Origin: Chrysemys picta bellii
Taxonomy: Eukaryota > Chordata > Testudines > Emydidae
Length of the DNA stretch: 64,000 nt
NCBI RefSeq assembly: GCF_011386835.1
Contig: NC_088799.1
Span: forward strand, 72,931,302 to 72,995,301
Direction: 5' to 3'
A program made the position numbers and the translations under genes. Within the stretch, counting starts at the first letter, position 1. Each line of letters begins with the position of its first letter. Below the pieces are notes generated by a model that ran no database searches, had not been told where the DNA came from, and saw only the letters and a list, made by a program, of their open reading frames with translations. Positions 46,901 through 58,511 of this stretch are shown piece by piece.

Positions 46901-49091
46901 GGAAAATAGGTGATCTCTATTAAAGATACACAGATGTACTGCAAAAAAATTAAAAAGTATGACTTCTCACCATGCACTACACTGGAAATCTGCAGTGAGA
47001 GAACAGGATTAATCACACACACTATATTTGCAAAGTTAGAATTTATTTCCTTCAGCTGAGACAAAAAAAGAAAAAAAGAATTGATTTTTTTTCCAGTCAC
47101 TGAAGCAATGATAGTATCCAAAGAAAATCCAATCAAGTTGTGAAGAAGGATGCCATGTTATTTGAAGGGCGTTCAGTGGGCAGTCAAATAGAGACTTTCT
47201 GGATCCCAAAAGTGCACTGAGGCATAATGAAGAAATGAATTAAAAAAAAGTTATAGTCTGTGATCAAAGAATCCTGCTGATATTACAGAGCCAGCAATTT
47301 TTCATCCCTCATGTCAGTGCTTTGATCTACAATAAGTAAATGGAAAAGACAATCTGACGACACATCACAAATGTACCTGCTAGGTATCTTGAACCACAGG
47401 ACTTTGCTTCAAAGATCTGTCAGTTTCTGCTCTGATGGCTCAGGTTCATCTGGCATTTCTCTGATGCCTCAGTGAAATAATATGTTGTTGGACATCATAA
47501 TGGTGATGGTGAACAGTAAAGCCAAGTAAGCCAACTTCACAGAAAGCATCCTTGCTTTCCATTACCCACTCCATTGATACCTCACAGGTAACTCTGGAAT
47601 GTTCCCATTTTTTCAGGGTCATTGATTAGGACAAAGTCCCTGACACCAACAAATATGCAGAAATTTTGTAATGTGCCAAGCTTTCTTTCTATATCCTGCT
47701 ACCATGATAAAATATTTGGGAACTCAAGCCAATTTCATAAGCACAACAATCATACATACAAATGTGTGTTGATCTTTTAGTCCATTTTCCTTGTGATATG
47801 TAAAAGCTGCACAGGCTGGACTTGATTTTAATTTGTTTGCACTCTAATGGAGCAGCTCTCAAGAAGGACTTATGGGTTAGCCACTCTTTCACTTCCATAT
47901 TTTTATGAACCAAAGAAAATTGGAGACATAGACACCATGTCAGACTCACCAATGGGTCTCTGGGAAATGTCAGCAGTGGTTAGCTGGAGGCAAGAACGTC
48001 ATGCATTGTTGCCCCAGAGTCTCCAAGTGCAGCAAATGGCAATAATAGTAGGAGCAAACCCCTGGCTCTCCTTCCTTCTGGCTTCCTCTACCTGGGTAGA
48101 GGGGTAGAAACACCTATGGGGGACTGCCAGTCTTGTCTCTGTTCTCAAGGAGTTTTGCCTAAGACATTTTTTTGTTTAGTTTTATGAATTAAAACCACTG
48201 TAAAATTATTCTATCCATAGTGAGGTACATATTAATGCATGTCCCCATCTCTGTACATGTGTTACATTATGCATCAGCACCTAAATGGGAGCCTATTCTC
48301 AAATATATTATAATGGCTAATATTTTGGTCTGTCTTTTGTCACCCTTATGTCTAGTAAAGTTGGCAGTGTATGTCCCTTTGTATGTATGAACAGAGAAGA
48401 CTTCAGTTGCCACACAATAAATATGCAGCACCATTTCATTCCTTGTGTGTATTTATGATCTGATCTAATTTTCTAATCTAGAAAAGAAAGGGCAGAAGAA
48501 TGGGTCAGTGATTTAAAACACTGACATACAACTCAGGAAATCTGGGCTCTGCGGTTGACATCCTATGCAACCTTAAGTGACTCACTAAATTTTACTCTGC
48601 CTCACATTTCCTATTTGTAACAGGAGGAAAGTGTTATTTTTGACTCAGACGTACTGTACAGATGCATTCATTAATGATTGGGAGGCTCTCAGATACAACA
48701 GTAATGGAGGCCATATAAGTATCTAGAAAGACAGAAGATATAGAACATTATAGATCAGTTTGATGGCCATTAAAACTTCAGTGGGGGACTACTATTTGCA
48801 AGTAAGGGTTTACAGAGTTGGGCTTAATATTTATAAACAGAGCTTGTCTAAGCCAAGTGTTTACTAAAGATTTCACAGCAATCTACTACTGAGCTTACTG
48901 CTACCCTTCCGTCTAACAGGAATCTCTGTCAGTGCTAGCTACCTGTTAACATTTTTTTAATAACGTGTATCGTCAAAATATCAAGAACTCTTCTATTCCA
49001 TGTTTTAAAGAATGAAAATTCTTCCTCTAACAATTGCACAGATTACATATGGATTTTGATTTACTATGCTTCACATTTTCGCTTGAATGTC
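43984..49091. other. Non-coding DNA; no clear element except a possible MIR at 48490-48730
   Basis: A MIR-like stretch (ctcaggaaatctgggctctg, 'ccttaagtgactcactaaa') lies at about 48510-48610. The frame at 46468-46830 (120 codons) has no recognisable domain. A minus-strand phrase near 47310 translates as DQSTDMRDEKLLAL, faintly like hAT transposases, but its context is full of stops. Confidence 0.35.
48490..48730 (+). mobile_element. MIR-like SINE, very degenerate
   Basis: The order of 'tcagtgatttaaaacactgac', 'ggaaatctgggctctgcgg', 'ccttaagtgactcactaaat' and 'tgcctcacatttcctatttgtaac' follows MIR, with poor matches. Confidence 0.4.
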
Positions 49092-49097
49092 CATGTG

Positions 49098-49138
49098 TTG
49101 TTAGTCTCTAAGGTGCCACAAGTCCTCCTGTTCTTCTT
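49098..49138 (+). mobile_element. 41-bp Penelope-like terminal scrap
   Basis: The bases between two catgtg hexamers (49092-49097, 49139-49144) match PLE sequence at 2398-2437, with a T-rich end identical to the terminus shared by the other units (ctgttcttctt). It is an extreme 5' truncation with a short target duplication. Confidence 0.65.
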
Positions 49139-49638
49139 CATGTGCAAAGTGTGTTTTGTTCTCTAACTCAATGCATGTAAATCAAGAATGTGACAGTACT
49201 CATTTTTACTAAAAGCCAGTTCATCAACAGAGGATTTTGCTGTAAGCATTTCTTATGCCTGATATTTTACTCTTAATTGCTATGCCCTCCTTAGCTTATT
49301 TCATTTAGTCTGACACTTGAAATGAAAATAGGACAGATGACCATAATTAATTTAGCCACTAGTGTCCCAATTTCCATATTGGATCCCAAACCAGCATGCT
49401 GCATATGTGTCAGATCAGACAGATGGATATAGCAGATGGGAACACTGCTGTCAATCATATCTCTTCCTTTAGAATCAATGTCATTATTGCAAAAGAGTTT
49501 CTCTAAGACTTTCCACTTCCAATGGTATTAATGGTATTAAAGAATCTGTTATTAATTGGACACAGTTTTACTATTAACAATCAAGAGAGACTTATTCATG
49601 AAAGTTTAAAAACGAAACAATAAATACCATATACCTAA

Positions 49639-49642
49639 GTAT
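49639..49642. repeat. Target site duplication (left) of the solo LTR
   Basis: gtat, repeated at 50360-50363. Confidence 0.6.
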
Positions 49643-50359
49643 TGTGATGGGGCAAGACCAGATGGCTACGGTAAAGTAGTAAGAAACAGGTATGTTAGCC
49701 CCAGGCTAAACAAATCCCTGGTACCATGGTAACCTAATGGCAGTTGCTCCAGGTTAATCAAGACACCTGGGGCCAATTAAGATCCTTCTAGAGGGCAGTG
49801 GAGATAGCTAGATTGATTGGGACACCTGAAGACAATCAAGGACTGGCTGGAACTAGTTAAAAGCCTCCCAGTTAGTAAGTGTGGTGTGGGTGTTAGGAGC
49901 AATAGGAGGGAGCTGTGCTGTTGGAGGAATGAAGCAGTAAGAATCCATATCAGGTGCAAGGAAGGAGGCCCTGAGGTAATTGTGAAGAAGATACTGAGTG
50001 GGGGCTGCTGTGGGGAAGTAGCCCAGGGAATTGTACACGTCCTATTTCCAAAAAGTCAGATTCCATAGCTGCTAATTTTAGGGTCCCTGGGCTGGAGCCC
50101 GGAGTAGAGGGCGGGCCCGGGCTTTCCCCCCTCCTCTCCCTGATTAATCACTGATACTGGGAGACAACAGATACTGTGCGAGGGAGGGTTGTTTCTCCTT
50201 ACCTCCCTTGCTGGCTTATGATGAAAATGGCTCAGTAGACTGTGACCGTTGCCTCTAGAGAGAGAAGAGCTATGTGGAGGGTCACAGCGAGCTTCTGAGG
50301 CTAGCAAAATCCGTCAGGAAACGCAGGACCCACGGAGTCAAGGACAGAACTTTGTCACA
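49643..50359 (-). mobile_element. Solo LTR, 717 bp
   Basis: On the minus strand it runs from TGTGACAAAG to CCCATCACA, i.e. TG...CA, flanked by gtat on both sides (49639-49642 and 50360-50363). A 4-base duplication fits many Gypsy-type and some ERV elements. There is no internal coding region, primer-binding site or second LTR, so the internal part was lost by LTR-LTR recombination. The family is common in turtles as I recall, but whether it is Gypsy or retroviral cannot be settled here. Confidence 0.65.
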
Positions 50360-50363
50360 GTAT
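50360..50363. repeat. Target site duplication (right) of the solo LTR
   Basis: gtat, matching 49639-49642. Confidence 0.6.
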
Positions 50364-53300
50364 AATGAACTGAACTAAACCTGTATCTGATTACTCCATA
50401 ACCCTAGATATATTCAAATACTATTCTGATTAGAACTTTGCATCTTAAAAGCTCTCTTTACTCCTGACAGATACAAAAGGTAAAAAGGCCACATTATGTA
50501 CTATATTTAAGTGTGTCTTAAGTCTTTAAAAATCTGTGTAACTCTGTGAACTAAACATTTTGTTTTAGTTATCCTGGTAGAGCTGAAACCTGTTTAGTTT
50601 CCTACAATTTTCAGGGCATCACTGTCTACCACAAATATAGATGGGAAAAAGTCAAAGTCACCTTAAAGAAAACCATTTTTCTCTTAAGGCTATTCCTGTG
50701 TTTCATCTTGAGACTTGGGAGAAGCTCACTGCACAGATGTGCCAGACTGTAAATGGCCACTAAGCACAGAAATATTTTGCTATTTAATGACAATACTACT
50801 TGCTAATTATCCACAAAAATTCAAGCCACAGGCAGCCACTATGATTTTTTGGTCATTAATAGAGCTAATAAAAATATCACAGCTAGGAAAGGGACTCAAA
50901 TGTTCTATTTATCTTTAATCTGACAGTTCCCTGGCCAACACCTTCCCTCCGTGTATTGCTGTGCGTACGTCATTGGTAGGATAATGTAATAGTATTAAAG
51001 CAATTCTATCAAAACATCACAACAGCATTTGATGGCTCAGCCCGGAAAATGAAACAGACTTGTCTCAGATTTCCAAGGAAATCACAGCTTTCAAAAGAAA
51101 GGTTAAACTTCTCCTCTTTGATTTGCACTTTGGGTTTTCTACCATATATTCTTCATTCCTTTCCCATGCCAAGTTTCCACTGCTGTAAGTGGGAGTGCAA
51201 TGTAGGGAATAAGTGTTTTCTGAATCATGTGTGTCTGAATAACATTAAATGTTGGTTTAATTAGATCTGTTTTTAATTATGGGTATGAATAATAAGAGAT
51301 TTCTTTTTGCCTGGTATATTCTAATGATTTGTATTTATTCAGAAAATATTAATGTCCTTTTTTTCTCTTTTCAATGAAAATTAAAGAATTTAAAATACTA
51401 TGCAATTAGATCATCAGGGCAGATCATAAAATAAAGTTTTGCTTTTCTTATCAACCTATTATCCTTTTTTTAAAAAAGTGAGTAATCTGATTTCAATTAT
51501 TGTACTTCTCAGTCCCTCTCTAATTTTTCTTGTAATTACAAATGAAAAAAAGCTAAAACAAGAAATGAGCTCATTTCTGGTTTTTTGTTTTTGATTTTCC
51601 TAATGACAGAGAGAAAATATTTTTTCTGCTTTAAAAAAAAAGACATAAAAGAGAAATGTATTATTTTAAAGAGAATAAAAACAGATGCTGTCTGTTTCAG
51701 GTATTCTTTCCCCTGCGCCGCCCCCCCCTTCTAATCTATTCTTTATTCCTTCCAGCAGTGAATTTTCTATCTGTTTAGTTTTGATGTGTTTTATCAGCCA
51801 CATACTGTTTCTCAATTTTTAGGATTTAAGATTTAGGAGTCTCTTGTATCAATATGAAGGTGAAGCCTATGGCACTTCTAAGGCATATTGTTTCCTGTTT
51901 TCTGTATGTAATTTCTAATGCAAGTTAGGCTTCTCTTAACTGTGCTTCTTTTTGGATTTTTTACCATTTACTCATTGTACTATTTGTGTAGATTTTATAA
52001 ATATATAAATATGCATTTCTCCTTTCTCTTCTCTCTCTCTTCCCTATCACTTTCTTTGAACTTTGATGTCTAAGAATGCAATGACACTTACTGATACCAT
52101 CACTGCAAATTTGATGACAGACCTTCAACTGTAGCAGATCAGAACTAGCTTCACCCATTGTTCCATATTGGTATGACAGTGGCCTATCAATGTAGGGTAC
52201 GTTTAATTTCTTTCTTCTGTCTTTTTATTTCCTTGCCTGAGGTCTCACTAAATCCACAGGATTTACTTCTCAAATCTCATACAAATTATTGTGAATACAG
52301 TTTTTATACTGCCCTTTAACATAAAGTATATGCTTTGACTTTAGTCCATCATAATCCCATATACAACTATTGGTTACATAAATGTTTACTAACCATATAT
52401 CAGAGTAATTATTTTTCTAAACAAATGTAATAAAATCTTCTCTCAGATCACTGTATGTTGTGTCTATTAAATAGTCATGCATCTGATTCAGCCTGAATCT
52501 CTGTGACATCTATAGTCTCACTTCTGTTGTCTTAGAATGAGCCGTAGTTTCACTATATCCGAGGTCTATAGTTGATATATACTACTCTCTGCCTTGCTCA
52601 GCGTGTCAGACAGATTTGTGTCTATAATATATAGATTGCCTGTAGGAAATGTCTAAAAGATCCTCGGAAAAGATATTGAATGCATTATATCTGAGGGTAT
52701 AAGTAAAACTATGACCTGTAGTTAAATTCTGACACAGCCTACAGGAGAGGGAAAGTGAAATAAAAACGCTATATACATTAACTGCATTACTTAATCTGTC
52801 CAGTACTGAGGGCTTCCAACTGTTGTGTGTAGAGGGAAAAAAGAGACAGTTCCACAAAGGTTCAATTCTCCTCTGTCTTTAAGCAGAACTCCCCTTGTAT
52901 TCCTGCCAGTACTCCCTTCTGTGCCTATGCCTGTCAGGATTGCTCCATAAGAGCTGTCATTTGTTAATACGTCTCTTTCTTTGTTGTGTTTCTGTGGTGT
53001 AAATTCATCTGTGGCCAAATTTGCTGATGATCCAAGGATTGGAGATGTATCTGTGAGATAATGCAATATCTCATTAAGCAGCAGCAGAAGATATAAAAGA
53101 GAGAAAGGAAATGACCCCCCAAAAAATAAAATAAACTTGTACTACCCACACTGAAGCATTATTTGTTATTCTCTAGAGCAAAGAAAGAATAATACTTCCG
53201 ATTTCGGGCTATTGCTGAACCAGGCTCTTGTCTGTTCTAGCACTAATTAAACTCCATTAAAAGATGCCTCCGTGGTTATCCATAATCCATAGGCAAAAGA

Positions 53301-56300
53301 ATTCATATTTCCCTCAATTCATAAATAGCCCCATTTCTCATACGTGTTCCAGAGCTCATAACCACCTTTTAATGCAAGACTTCGCTTGGTAAAGCTATAT
53401 TCTTCAGTTTGATTGAATCAACAAAATATGTGCAATAAAATGGCAACTCCATTAATCAACTACACTTCTGAAAAGATTGTGAGATTTAAGGTCAAAGTTC
53501 ACCCAATTATCCCAGGTATAAACCCCTGTGCATTTGCTGGAAACTCTGAAGTGAAAGGACAATGTCCAGCATAAGTTTGAGTTTTCTGGCTCTCATGACA
53601 TTGGTGTATAAATAAATATGTGAACTTGCAAAGAAGATAAGGTATCTTTAAATAATATATGCATCAATATATTGTTCACCAGCCATTTCTGGGTTGCATC
53701 ATTTAACTACATAATGAGAATCTTAATTATTTATCCTTCCAAAGAGAAACCTAACATAGCCCATTATTAACTCACAATTACTCTTATAAGTTTATGGTCT
53801 TTTAAACATTCCTCTAACTAAAATGCTACCAGTCACAGCATAATACTTGCATGTTTTAAGATTGTTCTGATGTGCACAAGAAAGCAAAATAAAAAAAAAA
53901 TTGCTGATCAGCAAATGAAAGGGAACAAATCATAACCATTTATTTATATACACCCCCAGTACAGACTGGTAGTCAATCCTATTCAATCACTTAATGGAGC
54001 ATAATACTTAAAATTAGTTCTCTACGTGTCCATGTTGCTGAGGAGGAAAGGAGTTCTGGGGAGTGGAGGCATTATAGGCAGAGGCCCTAGGAACTATGAT
54101 TTGGAAATTCTTTTCCCCAAGGATTTCAGCCAGTTTTGTGGGAACTCAAACTCCTTCATCTGGTGGATGGATTCATCTTTTGAATTTCTGCAAAGAGAAA
54201 CTCACAGTTTCCCAAATCCTTTTTACAACAGAAGGATACAATTCAGTCCTGTGATTAAACCATATGGTACAACGTCTAGCTCTGGTTGACAGTGAGTTAA
54301 TTTTTGTAGGACTGTAAAGTAGAATCGAGGAAAAATCTGAATCATCTCATTTCTTCAGAAAGTATCACCGGTAAGCTACTCCAAGGTCACATCATATATT
54401 AAAGCAGTGAAACACATCCCACCGGTCATGGCACAGGCTAAACCATGATTCTAAACACCTCATTTTCCCAGAACATCTGCCACCATTTCATGCTGAAGAA
54501 TATTCATATACACATTGGAGAAAAGGGCATTGAAGTAGGCCTACTTCAGAGAAACAAAGTGTATAGGGAACTTCTGTTATCACAATGACTGGGGAGGGAG
54601 AGAGAGGAAGCAGGACTTTAGAAAAATTATTTTTTAAGCAAAATAAAATTCATTTCCAATATATTTATCTGCCTGAAAGTAGGTACGGTAACAATATATA
54701 GGAAACGGCTTGCCTTGTGTCTCTCTCTTTCTGGCATTATAAATATTCTGAGTGTTTGGACTACTCCAAGAAAACTCAGCGCTGCTTTACTTTGCATGGT
54801 ATGAAGCAAACAATTCACAAGAACATATTCTAATTCCAGAAAAGAGACAGGCTGAGAAACTCTAATGGGCAGATAAAGAAGGATAGTTGCCTTATGTTTT
54901 TTTAATGTGGCAGTAAGTTGATTCCAAGGGATATCCAAAGGCCTGAACTATGTCATTTCATTTTAAGTTGGAGACCAAATTCCAGATGACTGATGGAAGG
55001 GTAATGACATTAACTTTCTTAAATCTGAGGGCCCTGAATGCATCCGTAGGACTTGGTAGCATTTTATACTCAGTTTGCACATGTATAAATGATTACACAG
55101 GATGAAAGTCTGTGGGGAATCAGACCCATAGCATATTAATCCATTTAAATAACTGTTTAGGAATGAAATGCTGAGGTCTGTCAGCGTGAAAAGAAAAGAC
55201 TTTTTCCTCCATTAATATGATTCTGACAGTTATGGCTTTTAAAGGTGATGAAGTGTCTTTCTGACCAAGATAAAATTAGCAGCTCTAAAGAAATTTCTTA
55301 GGATAAAAAGATTCCTCCTGAATAAATAATTACAAAAGTAAGTAAATAAATACATAAATATCTACTTTTATCTTAGACTTAGGAACAGGATGTAGGCCTT
55401 AGGGGCCACAGATGGTAGCACCACCTTCAAGTGTAGAAGTAATTTTTATTACTCATATTAGCATAAGCATAAGTTAAAAATTGAATTAATAGCTTTAAAA
55501 GTCACATCTCCAGGGACCTGTTAGTATTTTAATAAAAATAAAATATTGATCTAAAACATAGATCACGTTAGTTTTGGGAAGAAAGAGAGATTAGGATATT
55601 GTATCAGTACTCAGTGATGTTATAGTTCTGTTCTTCAGCAGATCAGTCTGATTATAATCCAGACATAACCAGACTGACGATGGACACTGAATGACCATCA
55701 TACCCACTCCTTGAAAGGGATACCCTTATTTCTTATTCTGTTCATTTCTATTGCTTGTGTCATAATCAGAAATGAGAAAATATTTTAGTGGAAAAATTCA
55801 GCCTCTTTCTGTTTGTAAATCATTTGTGAATAGCTCATAATTTTTTTAACATATTCCTTATTTAAACTTCTTCTCAGAAACATTTTCTCAAGTAATTCTT
55901 GATGTGTAGATTTTGACTGGCCACATAGGTCACATGATATTGTTCTTGTTCCCGGAATGGAAGAGTATTGCTTTTTTAGAAACAGGGTTTTAGTGCAAAT
56001 ATTTGCTTTTATAAGTTTAACATTCACTTTCCAGATGCACTAATTAATATTTCCTGAAAGTCATTTTTCCAGACAACATTGCTGTCAATAATTTCTTTCC
56101 CCCAGAGTATTGACTGTTTAATGTAGAGAGCAGACAAATAAGTGTGTGAGGAATACAAAATAAGCCATCATTCATAGAGAGTAAATTAGATGCTACTATT
56201 TGCCCTTTCTCTCAATCCCAGAAAAAGGGGATAGTCAATAAAATGGAAAGGTACTAAACTTAAACTCAATGCATAATTAATCTTTGTAAGTCATTGCCAC

Positions 56301-56921
56301 AAGATATTATTGAGGCCAAGAGCTTAGCAGGATTCCATAACAAATTAGACACTTATCTGGATAATGGACCTTATCTACAAACCCCACTGTAATTAGTGGA
56401 GAGACTTCTATTGACTTCACTGGGCTTTGGATCAGGCCCAGTGAGAATAATGACACTTACATTAGGTGAGATGTATATATATAAAATAAAGGGTTGTGAA
56501 CACTGTTGCCTCACCATATAAGTCAACCTGTGAGAAGATTAGGAAGAAAATTCTGCTACGGGCAAGTTATTCCATAATTACACACTTTGGGGCTCTTATA
56601 CCTTCCTCTAAAGCACCTGACCCTGGTCTTTCTCATCACAGGATACTGAACTATGACTCCTGCCTGCTCCCTTCACTGCTCTTTTCCAATATGGAAATCC
56701 TATTTATAAAACTGTTAAGGTATAGAACTCTGGAAAGCATCAGCATGAAAAAAACAATTGGGCAGCTTTGCACCACTGCATTGGAGAACGTGGCTTAACC
56801 AGTTGGAGAGGATCACTACACAGCAGATAGCTGGTGGAGTTATACAGAGCTATTATAATGTCTAGTATGCACTCTCTCTCCCTGTAACCCAGGTGATATA
56901 GCCAGGGAGAAAGAATATGGC
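50364..56921. other. Long stretch with almost no recognisable repeat
   Basis: Over 6.5 kb I could name no transposon apart from an A/T-rich stretch at about 51470-51660 and a weak 'ttgacttcactgggctttgg' phrase near 56412. No ORF shows a domain. It could hold conserved non-coding sequence or simply old repeats beyond recognition. Confidence 0.4.
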
Positions 56922-56964
56922 AAAGTATCCTTGCATCTCAATGATTCCTGCCTTAACTGATCCT
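56922..56964. repeat. 43-bp dispersed duplicate (copy 1)
   Basis: Matches 57475-57517 at 40 of 43 positions, in the same orientation. Contains gtatccttgcatctcaatga. Confidence 0.75.
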
Positions 56965-57474
56965 AGCAGAGCACCCCTATTGTATCCCCACACCTCTGAG
57001 CTGTACCGAGCAATCTTAAACCAGAACTGTGATTTTCTAGGCTGTTAATTCTGCTAAAGCCCTGTTAGAAAAGATCTTCTAATTTAACCAACCCATCCTC
57101 TCCTGTAATCTCAGCAAAAGAGCAAAAGTGATATGGTATATTTCAATCAACTATTATCATCCAGAGAATATATTTTTGAACATACCCTTCTTTGCACTCC
57201 TAGCTTCCTAAGTCCCCCTCCCCCTCCCTGGGACTCAGGGCCCAATCTGCTTTCTTTTTCTTTATGTAAATGAATGTTTATAATTGAAGTCTCAGATGAT
57301 GAGCACACAGTGAAAGTTATTACAAGAATATTAGTGGGGCAAGATAAAACTTAATGGTAACGTTAAAATTTATATAGTCTTATGCTTTTGAAAATATTGT
57401 GATATTTTTATTAGGTAAGAAATTATATTAAACACTAATATTAATTATCTGCTTGCTAAGAGGATATTACCTGT

Positions 57475-57517
57475 AAAGTATCCTTGCATCTCAATGATTC
57501 CTGTCGTAACAGATCCT
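57475..57517. repeat. 43-bp dispersed duplicate (copy 2)
   Basis: Second copy of 56922-56964, 553 bases further on. The intervening DNA is not duplicated. Confidence 0.75.
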
Positions 57518-57552
57518 GTATTCAGTAACTGTGGTTCTTATGTCCATCCTAA

Positions 57553-57700
57553 TCATAGAATCATAGAATATCAGGGTTGGAAGGGATCTCAGGAGGTCAT
57601 CTAGTCCAACCCCCTGCTCAAAGCAGGACCAATCACTAGACATATTTTTGCCCCAGATCCCTAAATAGCCCCCTCAAGGATTGAACTCTCAGTCTCCCCT
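57553..57700 (-). mobile_element. CR1 LINE 3' end fragment
   Basis: It begins atcatagaatcatagaat (terminal repeat units) and continues 'atcagggttggaagggatctc', 'aggtcatctagtccaacccc' and 'ctgctcaaagcaggacc', the canonical sauropsid CR1 3' end read in reverse. Only the last 150 or so bases of the element are present. Confidence 0.85.
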
Positions 57701-58288
57701 TGGATATGGGACTGGTCTATATGCTGCCCCCTCCCTAGGAGGGCAGACACTAGCAAGGGATCCTTCTGTACCTGATGACTAATTGGAAAAAGGTCTAGTT
57801 GAAGGAGAAGCTTGGCCAAAGTTTCAACCCAGCTCCAGGGAAAAGAGCTCAATTTTCCATTCTTAAGAGAGAAGAGTGATTGTTTAAAGTACAACCCGGC
57901 TCCAGGATGAAGCTGGGGGTCCTCCTAAACAGTGGCAAGAAAGCTGATCAGGACTCTCATATGGACCCAAGTGAGCGTTAACTGTGGCAACTAATGCCGG
58001 TTGTATTTTATGGAAAGCCTTAATAAATCAGACCCCATGAAGAGGGTACAGGTTTTGAACCAATCTTGCCATGGTAATTGATTAAAAGAACCCAAGGGAG
58101 CACTAAGTAAAAGGTGCCTGCGGGACAAAAAGGGCCCATAAGAAGCAGGTGTGCTGGACTCCATGACAGGCATATTCTGCTTCTAGGACTAAAAATCAAT
58201 TTAAAAAAAGTTTGCTAAAACCGTAAATTCCATCCTCCATGCACTCACATACCCACTTCTATGATCCCAAAAACCTCACGCAAGAATA
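57701..58288. other. Non-coding DNA with no recognised element
   Basis: Short overlapping frames only. Confidence 0.35.
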
Positions 58289-58302
58289 TCATGTATTTAT
58301 AG
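58289..58302. repeat. Target site duplication, left copy, of the third PLE unit
   Basis: tcatgtatttatag, repeated exactly at 58498-58511; the last base may belong to the element. Confidence 0.8.
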
Positions 58303-58497
58303 GTTTCAGAGTAGCAGCCGTGTTAGTCTGTATCCGCAAAAAGAACAGGAGTACTTCTGGCACCTTAGAGACTAACACATTTATTAGAGCATATTCCACT
58401 CTGTATGCATCCGAAGAAGTGGGCTGTAGTCCACGAAAGCTTATGCTCTAATAAATTTGTTAGTCTCTAAGGTGCCACAAGTACTCCTGTTCTTTTT
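58303..58497. mobile_element. Penelope-like terminal repeat, inverted 195-bp unit
   Basis: The left side starts gtttcagagtagcagccgtg, the reverse complement of the 35-base tail at 2441-2475, and continues with a reversed terminal repeat to about 58392. The right side runs forward from 'attccactctgtatgcatcc' through 'gaagaagtgggctgtagtcc' to 'gtactcctgttctttttt' and stops. The forward part is close to the 110-2487 family (same subfamily) but differs at several bases. No coding region. Confidence 0.8.
58411..58448 (+). ncRNA. Hammerhead-like motif in the third PLE unit
   Basis: CCGAAGA, stem II gtgggc / gtccac, GAAA, stem III gc / gc and tc: the same core as 2350-2387, with the same C in place of U4. 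Confidence 0.28.
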
Positions 58498-58511
58498 TCA
58501 TGTATTTATAG
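58498..58511. repeat. Target site duplication, right copy, of the third PLE unit
   Basis: Exact 14-base match to 58289-58302. Confidence 0.8.

Noticed and set aside
47290..47330. Minus-strand phrase DQSTDMRDEKLLAL resembling a hAT transposase motif
   Set aside because: Neighbouring codons in all frames are interrupted by stops and no other hAT motif is in place. Too weak to annotate.
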